DNA from: an uncultured Spartobacteria bacterium
GTDB taxonomy: Bacteria; Verrucomicrobiota; Verrucomicrobiia; Chthoniobacterales; Terrimicrobiaceae
DNA length: 5,115 nucleotides
Assembly (NCBI GenBank): GCA_903915315.1
Contig: CAIWSO010000034.1
Location: forward strand, 1 to 5,115
Direction of reading: 5' to 3'
The position numbers were made by a program, and so were the translations under genes. The number at the start of each line of letters is the position of its first letter. The first letter of the stretch is position 1. The notes beneath the pieces were generated by a model, which was not told the DNA's origin, made no database searches, and saw nothing but the letters and a program-made list of their open reading frames with translations. Shown one piece after another: positions 1 to 4,546 of this stretch.

Positions 1-792
1 GCGGGCCGCGCGCTCGAGTTCAAACTCCGAACAATCCGGACCAACCTCAAATTGAACACGGAAATCCGCCACCCGCGCGGCAATCTGAGCGGGCGTGACT
101 TCGCGGCGGAGCGCCGCGAGATCTTCGACTTCCACAATCTCAAGGTGCCCACCAAAGATCGCACACTGCAACGTGGTGTCGGAATAAATGTCGAGCATGC
201 CATTGTAGTAATGCCCCATCAAACCGAGACGGTTGTGAGACATCGTGTGGGCCACCCGCGCGGCCTCGATCCATGCGTCAATTTCATCCCAGCATTCGGG
301 ATCGTCATGCAAGCGACCGGTCACCTGCTCAAAAGGAATCCCCGAGCGCTTGAGGACATTCGCGATCTCGGGAACAGGACACGCCGAACAATGCGCTAGC
401 CACTCGCCAGTCATCGCCGTGCGGTCGCCCATCTTATTAAAAGTCGTGTAATCGATAGCCATCTCGGGTGAGAGATTCAGCACCACTACCGGCACCTTCG
501 CCCGACGCACCACTGGCAGAACGGTGGAGGAGAGGGCATAGGTCGTGACGTGGAGGAATATGATATCCACATCTTCTTTGCGAAACTGATGCCCAGCTTC
601 GAGCGCGCCCTCAGGCGTGTCGATGAGCCCGAGATTAACGATCTCCACACCGGGTCGCTGCAACTTGTCGGAAACGATTTGTACATAGCCTTCGAGTCGG
701 CTCTTCAGCCCCTGAAATTGACTCCAGTAAGTATCCAGACCGATACCAAAAAGACCCACGCGAAGAGGCCGTGAAGGAGGAGGAACATTCAT
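1..792 (-). CDS. L-arabinose isomerase family protein (N-terminal part, runs off left edge)
   Basis: This gene reads leftward from an ATG at 792-790 and stays open to base 1, giving the first 264 residues with no stop. After a short proline-rich start, residues 10-23 (LRVGLFGIGLDTYW) and residues 80-106 (FLHVTTYALSS, then a VPVVVLNLSP strand) look like the Rossmann-like N-terminal domain of L-arabinose/L-fucose isomerases. Residues 128-135 (TGEWLAHC) and 192-205 (MGHYYNGMLDIYSD) match, from memory, a divergent shorter family of arabinose-isomerase-like proteins common in Planctomycetes and Verrucomicrobia, not the roughly 500-residue E. coli AraA. Such enzymes would interconvert an aldose and a ketose in the cytoplasm; the real substrate cannot be read from the sequence. 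The catalytic C-terminal part lies outside the window. The gene diverges from an AraC regulator, which fits sugar-inducible control. No Shine-Dalgarno sequence precedes the ATG; a promoter only a few bases upstream suggests a near-leaderless mRNA. An overlapping ATG at 788-786 is out of frame. Family call is fairly firm, substrate is not. Confidence 0.85.
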   Translation of the reverse strand, partial: MNVPPPSRPLRVGLFGIGLDTYWSQFQGLKSRLEGYVQIVSDKLQRPGVEIVNLGLIDTPEGALEAGHQFRKEDVDIIFLHVTTYALSSTVLPVVRRAKVPVVVLNLSPEMAIDYTTFNKMGDRTAMTGEWLAHCSACPVPEIANVLKRSGIPFEQVTGRLHDDPECWDEIDAWIEAARVAHTMSHNRLGLMGHYYNGMLDIYSDTTLQCAIFGGHLEIVEVEDLAALRREVTPAQIAARVADFRVQFEVGPDCSEFELERAAR

Positions 793-802
793 AAGAAAAT
801 CT

Positions 803-831
803 ATTAAACTCTTATTGGAAGGAGATGTCAT
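803..831 (-). promoter_or_regulatory. Candidate sigma70-type promoter of the isomerase-like gene
   Basis: On the minus strand ATGACA (831-826, five of six matches to TTGACA) is followed after exactly 17 bases by TTTAAT (808-803, five of six matches to TATAAT). The expected transcription start is near 796, only about four bases before the ATG at 792. That leaves no room for a Shine-Dalgarno site and none is seen, so the two observations support each other. This is a consensus match only. Confidence 0.45.
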
Positions 832-840
832 TTCTTATTG
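810..840. repeat. 8-bp direct repeat, candidate AraC-type operator
   Basis: TCTTATTG occurs at 810-817 and again, identically, at 833-840, a 23-bp period or about two helical turns. AraC-family proteins typically bind two direct half-sites on one DNA face at about this spacing (21 bp for AraC I1/I2). The left copy lies in the spacer of the minus-strand promoter and the right copy lies just upstream of its -35 box, so a regulator bound here would touch RNA polymerase. The short AT-rich repeat could also be chance. Confidence 0.35.
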
Positions 841-869
841 CATACAAAATTCTTTCAATTTCATATAAG
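838..869 (+). promoter_or_regulatory. Weak candidate promoter of the araC-type gene
   Basis: TTGCAT at 838-843 is followed after 18 bases by CATATA (862-867), or after 20 bases by TATAAG (864-869), in AT-rich DNA. Transcription would begin near 874-876. This is almost exactly where the recognisable N-terminus of the regulator begins (ATC at 875), so the message might be leaderless. Both boxes are imperfect and the spacing is not ideal, so this is tentative. Confidence 0.25.
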
Positions 870-943
870 AATCTATCAAAAACTACTTCGAATACTATCC
901 AACGGGCCCTCAAGAGATCGATTGGACCCTCTGCGTCACCTCG

Positions 944-1762
944 GTGGGGCATGCCCGGATTCAACCGGGGGAGAACTATCCTCCCGCCAAGCACCCCGAA
1001 GGCCATTATTTCAGTTGGGACTCAGGACGCACTCTTTCTGCCCTGCAGCTTGTGACCATCTCGCAAGGCAGCGGGTTTCTTCAGTTTTCTGAAGCCAGAC
1101 ACAAGGTGGGGCCCGGCTCCGTATTTATCCTCCCACCCGGCTATTGGCACCGTTACCGTCCCGATCCCGATATCGGATGGATTGAGGATTGGATCGAACT
1201 CCGTGGTCCCACCCTGGATGCCTGGATTTCCAAAGGCCTCCTCAAAGCAGGGATCATGCAAATCCATCCACAAAACCCAGCAAGGGTGTGGTTGAAAGAA
1301 ATCCACCGACTCTGCCTCGCGCACGCTCCAGGATTCCGCCAAACGGTGGCCGGCTTAGCCATGGCCTATTTGGCTCAGGTGCTTGCCTCCAGCGAGTCTC
1401 CAAAACAAAGCGAAATCACACTCCAGGCCCGCGAACTCCTGCTGACCGGCCTCGACGTCAACATGGTCGCCAAAAAAATCGGCATGAGTTATCTGACGCT
1501 ATATCGTCATTTTAAGAAGACCACCGGCCTCAGTCCTAAGGAATACGCGCTCAAAATCCGCCTCGCCCAAGCGGAGGATCTGATTTCCGGAACTCAGATG
1601 AGCATCAAGCAGATCGCTGAGCGCCTAGGATTCCACTCCGCAAGCCATCTCTCACTGGAGTATAAAAAAGTGAAGGGCATTGCTCCCCAAACCAAAAGAG
1701 ACGCAAGAGCGGAAAGCGGGGGACTCAAAGATATGTTTTCGTGGCGACCTGAAGCCACCTAA
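944..1762 (+). CDS. AraC-family transcriptional regulator
   Basis: A cytoplasmic one-component regulator, predicted to sense a small molecule through its N-terminal cupin-like domain and bind DNA through a C-terminal double helix-turn-helix. From the GTG at 944 it has 272 residues. Residues 34-70 (LQLVTISQGSG, then GSVFILPPGYWHRY) are the AraC cupin-type sensing domain. Residues about 158-250 are the HTH domain, with helix-turn-helix 1 near 172-194 (VAKKIGMSYLTLYRHFKK) and helix-turn-helix 2 near 219-245 (IKQIAERLGFHSASHLS). GTG 944 is the first standard start in frame, but it has no Shine-Dalgarno site. The frame also stays open back to 869 and encodes NYFEYYPTGPQEIDW at 881-925, which resembles the usual N-terminus of this family. 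The true protein may therefore start near 875 and have about 295 residues, normal for AraC proteins. It diverges from an isomerase-like gene, which it probably controls, and may also control itself. Family assignment is firm; ligand is unknown. Confidence 0.9.
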   Translation: MGHARIQPGENYPPAKHPEGHYFSWDSGRTLSALQLVTISQGSGFLQFSEARHKVGPGSVFILPPGYWHRYRPDPDIGWIEDWIELRGPTLDAWISKGLLKAGIMQIHPQNPARVWLKEIHRLCLAHAPGFRQTVAGLAMAYLAQVLASSESPKQSEITLQARELLLTGLDVNMVAKKIGMSYLTLYRHFKKTTGLSPKEYALKIRLAQAEDLISGTQMSIKQIAERLGFHSASHLSLEYKKVKGIAPQTKRDARAESGGLKDMFSWRPEAT

Positions 1763-1773
1763 GAAACGCAAAA

Positions 1774-1801
1774 GCGCGGCCTCCCTTTCGGAAGACCGCG
1801 C
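1774..1801 (-). terminator. Rho-independent terminator for the Cys-rich peptide gene
   Basis: Read on the minus strand, 1801-1790 and 1785-1774 form a 12-bp stem if G-U pairs are allowed, closed by a GAAA tetraloop (1789-1786), and followed by TTTT (1773-1770). It starts 28 bases after the stop of the small Cys-rich gene. On the plus strand the same stem has two C-A mismatches and no T run, so it serves the minus strand best, although it also lies 11 bases after the stop of the AraC gene. Confidence 0.75.
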
Positions 1802-1829
1802 CCGTTATCAGCGATTCAGAGGAATGCGC

Positions 1830-1982
1830 TTACTTTTTGCACTTGGCGCACTCGTCACACTTGTCTTTGCAACAAGTGGAGCAGGCCTTATCCTTGCAGC
1901 AACCCGAGCAGGCGGCGCCTGCTGCGTTAAGGGATGCCGCTGCGAACAGGGCCAATGCAATGGTAGTGAGAATAGATTTCAT
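1830..1982 (-). CDS. Small exported Cys-rich peptide with CxxCCKDK repeats
   Basis: A 50-residue product. Residues 1-23 are a clear Sec signal peptide: MK start, hydrophobic core ILTTIALALFAAASL, cleavage probably after AGA near residue 23. The mature part of about 27 residues has nine cysteines: a CSGCCKDK unit (25-32), a CSTCCKDK unit (34-41), then CDECAKCKK to the end. No lipobox fits, so it should be released to the periplasm or outside, not lipidated. The spacing suits binding of soft metals in the manner of a metallothionein, or disulfide formation, but no named family is recognised and the function is unknown. AAGGA lies five bases before the ATG at 1982; the adjacent ATG at 1985 would have spacing of only two, so 1982 is preferred. 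A strong terminator follows. Another Cys/His-rich exported gene ends 63 bases upstream on the same strand, so they may be co-transcribed. An extension to 2036 in the same frame is open but would bury the signal peptide. Confidence 0.8.
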   Translation of the reverse strand: MKSILTTIALALFAAASLNAAGAACSGCCKDKACSTCCKDKCDECAKCKK

Positions 1983-2018
1983 CATTTTCCTTTCGTTTTC
2001 GATTTTTGTTTTAGAACT

Positions 2019-2033
2019 TCCGGCAAATCCGGA
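2019..2033. repeat. Small hairpin between the two Cys-rich genes
   Basis: TCCGG (2019-2023) and CCGGA (2029-2033) form a 5-bp inverted repeat around a 5-base loop, inside the 63-base gap between the two co-oriented small genes. Neither strand has a T run after it, so it is not a standard terminator. It could stabilise or punctuate a shared transcript, or be incidental. Confidence 0.3.
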
Positions 2034-2045
2034 CACGGCGCGAGA

Positions 2046-2402
2046 TCAAGCTTGGGCACGCGGTGGCGGTGTGGGTGGCTCCTCAAAAAGGGCTGTTCCT
2101 TTGTGATTCTCCTGGCTCCATCGAAAATCTCGGCTGGAGGGTTGAGAAAGGGACGCGGTGGATTGAATAGCCAAGATGGGGTGAAACGCGCTCACAGTGC
2201 TTGTCGAACACTCGCAGGCGGCCGATTTGTGAACGTGGTCAGGCATTTCGCAACAGCAGGAATGCTCCTCAACAGGCGCACCAAAACTCTTCGCGACCGA
2301 TACCTGTGGCCACGAAAAAACCATAACCATCGTCATGGCCAAAAACCAAGCTGCCGATTGAAAGCAACGATTCACTTTTTGAAAGGTAGTCCTAAACCCC
2401 AT
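2046..2402 (-). CDS. Small exported or membrane-anchored Cys/His-rich protein
   Basis: A 118-residue product. Residues 1-16 are basic and polar. Residues 17-36 (AAWFLAMTMVMVFSWPQVSV) are a hydrophobic segment ending in VAKS, consistent with a signal peptide or a single membrane anchor. Immediately after it comes a dense cysteine and histidine cluster at residues 47-65: H47, C49, C50, C51, H56, H58, C63, C65. The rest is low-complexity and Ser-rich and ends in the Pro-rich tail EEPPTPPPRAQA. The layout (signal, CCC-H-x-H cluster, PPPRA-like tail) recalls small exported proteins found with heavy-metal genes, such as the DUF2946 type, but this is resemblance only and no catalytic motif is seen. 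The ATG at 2402 has only a poor purine-rich stretch before it. A GTG at 2375 or ATGs at residues 23 and 25 are alternative starts. The Cys-rich peptide gene follows on the same strand, so a joint metal or redox role is an inference. Confidence 0.6.
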   Translation of the reverse strand: MGFRTTFQKVNRCFQSAAWFLAMTMVMVFSWPQVSVAKSFGAPVEEHSCCCEMPDHVHKSAACECSTSTVSAFHPILAIQSTASLSQPSSRDFRWSQENHKGTALFEEPPTPPPRAQA

Positions 2403-2557
2403 CCCGTCAAGGGACCGAATATTTTTTGCAGGAATGGAGTTGAAAGATTATCGCAGTCAACTCCGAAGAGCCGACCTCAAGGACTCAATCGATACACAAA
2501 GCACGACTCCATCTCACCACAGCAGAAACTAGAATCCCAGTTTGGCGGGGGCCGATA
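2403..2557. other. Intergenic region after accC
   Basis: This region of 155 bases holds no gene. It contains the GGAGTTGA inverted repeat. No hairpin with a T tail follows accC, so where the accBC transcript ends is not visible. No convincing -35/-10 pair was found for the downstream Cys/His gene; TTCAAC followed after 17 bases by TATTCG on the minus strand is the closest and is weak. Confidence 0.5.
2436..2464. repeat. Perfect 8-bp inverted repeat, possible operator or weak terminator
   Basis: GGAGTTGA at 2436-2443 and its exact reverse complement TCAACTCC at 2457-2464 flank 13 bases. It lies about 94 bases past the accC stop and 34 bases before the start of the Cys/His gene, in the direction of transcription. 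There is no T run on either strand, so a simple rho-independent terminator is unlikely. Its place just upstream of the small gene suits a dimeric repressor site. Confidence 0.4.
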
Positions 2558-3919
2558 TTATCTGACGATCGGAACGCCCTTGAGCAGGAGGCTCTCGACG
2601 AATCCGGTGTGGTAGGCGCCACGACGGAAGTCGGAATTTTGCATGATGGCCTGCTGGAAGGGGATCGTGGTCTTGATGCCGGTGATCATGTATTCGCCCA
2701 ATGCCCGAGACATGCGATTGATGCACGCGGTGCGGTTCGAGGCGGTGGCGATGACCTTGGCGATCATGGAATCGTAGTTGGAAGGGATCGGGTAGCCGGC
2801 GTAGGCGTGGGAATCGATCCGTATACCGCGTCCACCGGGGGCATAGTAAAGATCGATATTGCCCGGGCAGGGTTGGAAATTTCTTTCGGGATCCTCGGCA
2901 TTGATACGGCACTCGATGGCGTGGCCACGCGGTTGGGCGTTGATGACGTGCGCGCTGAGATGTTCACCGGCAGCGATTTGGATCTGGTGCTTCACGAGGT
3001 CGCATCCGTAAACCTCTTCGGTGATCGGGTGTTCGACCTGGATACGGGTGTTCATTTCCATGAAGTAGAAATTCCCATCGTCATCGACGAGATACTCGAT
3101 GGTACCGGCATTCTGGTATCCGACGCTTTCGCAGAGTTTGATCGAGGCATCGCCCATCTTTTTGCGAAGCTCGGGGGTCATGAGCGGAGATGGGCATTCC
3201 TCCACGATCTTCTGGTTACGGCGCTGCAGGGAGCAATCGCGCTCCCCGAGATGCACGACGCGGCCGTGCTGGTCGCCGAAGACTTGGAACTCAATATGGT
3301 GAGGGTTGACGATGAACTTCTCGATGTAAACGGCCCCGTTGCCGAAAGCTTTTTCGGCCTCCATGCGGGCGGCGTGGTAACCTTGAACAAGGCTGCCCTC
3401 GTTGCTGGCGATGCGCATACCGCGTCCACCACCACCAGCGACGGCTTTGATCATGACGGGATAACCGATCTTGCGAGCAACGCGAAGAGCCTCGGCTTCG
3501 TCCGCGATGATGCCATCGCTACCGGGAGAAATAGGAACACCGGCGGCACGGGCGCAGTCACGGGCGGAATTTTTGTCGCCCATCATCCGAATCGCTTGGG
3601 CTGTCGGGCCGATGAATTTGATATTGCAGGAAGCGCAGACATCAGCGAAGTGAGCGTTCTCTGCTAAAAATCCATATCCAGGGTGGATGGCATCGACATC
3701 GGCGATTTCGGCGGCGCTGATGATCCGATCAATCTTCAAGTAGCTGTCGGAACTGGCAGCCGGGCCGATGCAAATGGCCTCGTCCGCGAGTTGGACGTGA
3801 AGGCTGTGGATATCAGGTTCGGAGTAGATGGCAACGGACTGGACACCCAGTTCCTTACAAGCCCGGATGATGCGAAGTGCGATCTCGCCGCGATTGGCGA
3901 TCAGGATTTTTTTGAACAT
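2558..3919 (-). CDS. accC: Biotin carboxylase, AccC subunit of acetyl-CoA carboxylase
   Basis: A full-length cytoplasmic enzyme of 453 residues (E. coli AccC has 449). It uses ATP and bicarbonate to carboxylate the biotin carried by AccB, the first half-reaction of acetyl-CoA carboxylase in fatty-acid synthesis. The N-terminal domain opens with KKILIANRGEIALRIIRA (3-20), with HPGYGFLAEN at 79-88. The ATP-grasp core has MGDK (K116), MIKA (K158), the glycine loop GGGGRGM (162-168), ERDCSLQRRNQK (226-237), and FMEMNTRIQVEHP (286-298), which holds E288, N290, R292 and E296. The C-terminal domain includes ECRINAED with R338. Key residues of the E. coli enzyme are all present near their usual numbers, so it should be active. 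It follows accB with a 19-base gap on the same strand, the usual accB-accC operon. The ATG at 3919 has no Shine-Dalgarno site, so it may depend on coupling to accB translation. Confidence 0.97.
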   Translation of the reverse strand: MFKKILIANRGEIALRIIRACKELGVQSVAIYSEPDIHSLHVQLADEAICIGPAASSDSYLKIDRIISAAEIADVDAIHPGYGFLAENAHFADVCASCNIKFIGPTAQAIRMMGDKNSARDCARAAGVPISPGSDGIIADEAEALRVARKIGYPVMIKAVAGGGGRGMRIASNEGSLVQGYHAARMEAEKAFGNGAVYIEKFIVNPHHIEFQVFGDQHGRVVHLGERDCSLQRRNQKIVEECPSPLMTPELRKKMGDASIKLCESVGYQNAGTIEYLVDDDGNFYFMEMNTRIQVEHPITEEVYGCDLVKHQIQIAAGEHLSAHVINAQPRGHAIECRINAEDPERNFQPCPGNIDLYYAPGGRGIRIDSHAYAGYPIPSNYDSMIAKVIATASNRTACINRMSRALGEYMITGIKTTIPFQQAIMQNSDFRRGAYHTGFVESLLLKGVPIVR

Positions 3920-3938
3920 GGGAGATTAATCGAGTGCG

Positions 3939-4403
3939 TTACTTCAAACGGAAGAGAGCCTGACCGAACTGGACCGGCTTGCCATTCTCGGCACAGATCT
4001 CAGTGACCGTTCCAGAAACTTCGGCTTTCACTTCGTTCATCACCTTCATCGCCTCGATGATGCATACGACAGTGTCGGGAGTGATTTCCTGGCCGACCGA
4101 GATGAAGGCGGGAGATTCGGGTGACGGCGAGCCGTAAAATGTACCAACCATCGGGGATTTGACTTCGATGCCGCCTGAGGCAGGGGCAGCAACCGGAGCG
4201 GCTGGCGCGGCCTCGGCGATAGCCAAGGGCTGGGCCGCCGGCTCATTCCACTGAACAAGCGGCTGCGTACTGATGTATTGGGGCGAACCCGGTGCACCAG
4301 CGGTCTTGAGTGTGATCTTGAAGCCTTCCTTTTCCATTTTGAAAACGGCAACGCCGTTTTTCTTCATGAGATCGATGAGTGAGCGAATTTCTTTGATGTC
4401 CAC
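3939..4403 (-). CDS. accB: Biotin carboxyl carrier protein, AccB subunit of acetyl-CoA carboxylase
   Basis: A complete BCCP of 154 residues, close to the E. coli length of 156. It carries biotin on a swinging domain between the biotin carboxylase and the carboxyltransferase. The N-terminus (DIKEIRSLIDLMKKNGVAVF) is the usual AccB helix, residues about 55-77 form an Ala/Pro-rich flexible linker, and 78-154 are the biotinyl (lipoyl-like) domain with VKSPMVGTFY at 81-90 and the biotin site EAMKVMNEV at 118-126. The biotinylated lysine should be K120. The residue after it is Val (AMKV), not the common Met (AMKM); I recall AMKV from chlamydial AccB, so it probably reflects lineage. The start is GTG at 4403-4401, chosen because the family N-terminus begins there. 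No Shine-Dalgarno site is seen. It is the first gene of the accB-accC pair and diverges from an unrelated permease gene. Confidence 0.96.
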   Translation of the reverse strand: MDIKEIRSLIDLMKKNGVAVFKMEKEGFKITLKTAGAPGSPQYISTQPLVQWNEPAAQPLAIAEAAPAAPVAAPASGGIEVKSPMVGTFYGSPSPESPAFISVGQEITPDTVVCIIEAMKVMNEVKAEVSGTVTEICAENGKPVQFGQALFRLK

Positions 4404-4546
4404 GGTAGGTAGGGTGTTTGACTGAGACGCCAGAATGCCATGCCAGATCGGAAAGGGTCAAGCCATTGAAATTCGCGACTTCAAAAAAACCGATACTTTT
4501 TTGGGTGTGACCGAAGGCGGAGCCAGTGGTAATTGAAAGAACTAGA
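4404..4546. other. Divergent intergenic region between accB and the permease gene
   Basis: This region of 143 bases is noncoding. It holds the tentative accBC promoter and, at 4482-4503, an inverted repeat made of A and T tracts (CAAAAAA, 8 bases, TTTTTTG). Because transcription leaves the region in both directions, this is more likely intrinsically bent DNA or an upstream activating A-tract than a terminator. For the plus-strand permease the only -35 candidate is TTGAAA (4466-4471), with no -10 at proper spacing. Confidence 0.5.
4433..4461 (-). promoter_or_regulatory. Tentative accBC promoter
   Basis: On the minus strand TTGACC (4461-4456) matches the -35 consensus in five of six bases. A poor -10, GCATTC (4438-4433), follows after 17 bases. 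The predicted start of transcription near 4426 would give a leader of about 22 bases before the GTG of accB. The -35 is good and the -10 is not, so confidence is low. Confidence 0.3.

Larger units (their letters stand above)
793..943. other. Divergent AT-rich control region between isomerase and regulator genes
   Basis: This stretch is much richer in A and T than its neighbours. It holds the two candidate promoters and the TCTTATTG direct repeat. It also holds a near-repeat at the two gene starts: ATAAGAAAATCTAT (791-804) and ATAAGAATCTAT (865-876). A strong Shine-Dalgarno-like GGAAGGAG lies at 817-824, but the only ATG near it (825) touches it with no spacing, and a TTG at 838 is 13 bases away, so neither is a convincing start. 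From 869 onward the plus-strand frame of the regulator is already open and protein-like, so the right part is probably coding. Confidence 0.6.

Noticed and set aside
52..399. Plus-strand open frame opposite the isomerase-like gene
   Set aside because: The opposite strand encodes a continuous, recognisable isomerase-family protein; this frame has no recognisable content.
849..872. ATTCTT...AAGAAT inverted repeat in the divergent region
   Set aside because: Only 6 bp with a 12-base spacer in very AT-rich DNA, so easily chance; the direct repeat nearby is the better operator candidate.
825..1055. Plus-strand open frame of 76 codons from ATG 825, next to GGAAGGAG
   Set aside because: The ATG touches the ribosome-site-like sequence with zero spacing, and the frame runs into the AraC gene in another frame. 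It matters only as a possible upstream half if a frameshift joins it to the regulator.
1774..1801. The same hairpin as a plus-strand terminator for the AraC gene
   Set aside because: On the plus strand the stem has two C-A mismatches and is followed by CCGTTATC, not a T run. It may still slow converging transcription, but the minus-strand role is clearly better.
1983..2036. N-terminal extension of the Cys-rich peptide upstream of ATG 1982
   Set aside because: It would put a charged stretch before the signal peptide and ignore the well-spaced AAGGA before ATG 1982.
1680..2615. Long plus-strand open frame of 311 codons
   Set aside because: It starts inside the AraC gene from a TTG without ribosome site, runs through the terminator hairpin, and is antisense to two small genes that have signal peptides and, for one, a Shine-Dalgarno site. 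Its translation has no domain-like character.
2609..3667. Plus-strand open frame of 352 codons opposite accC
   Set aside because: It is the antisense shadow of accC, whose own translation is a full, motif-complete biotin carboxylase.
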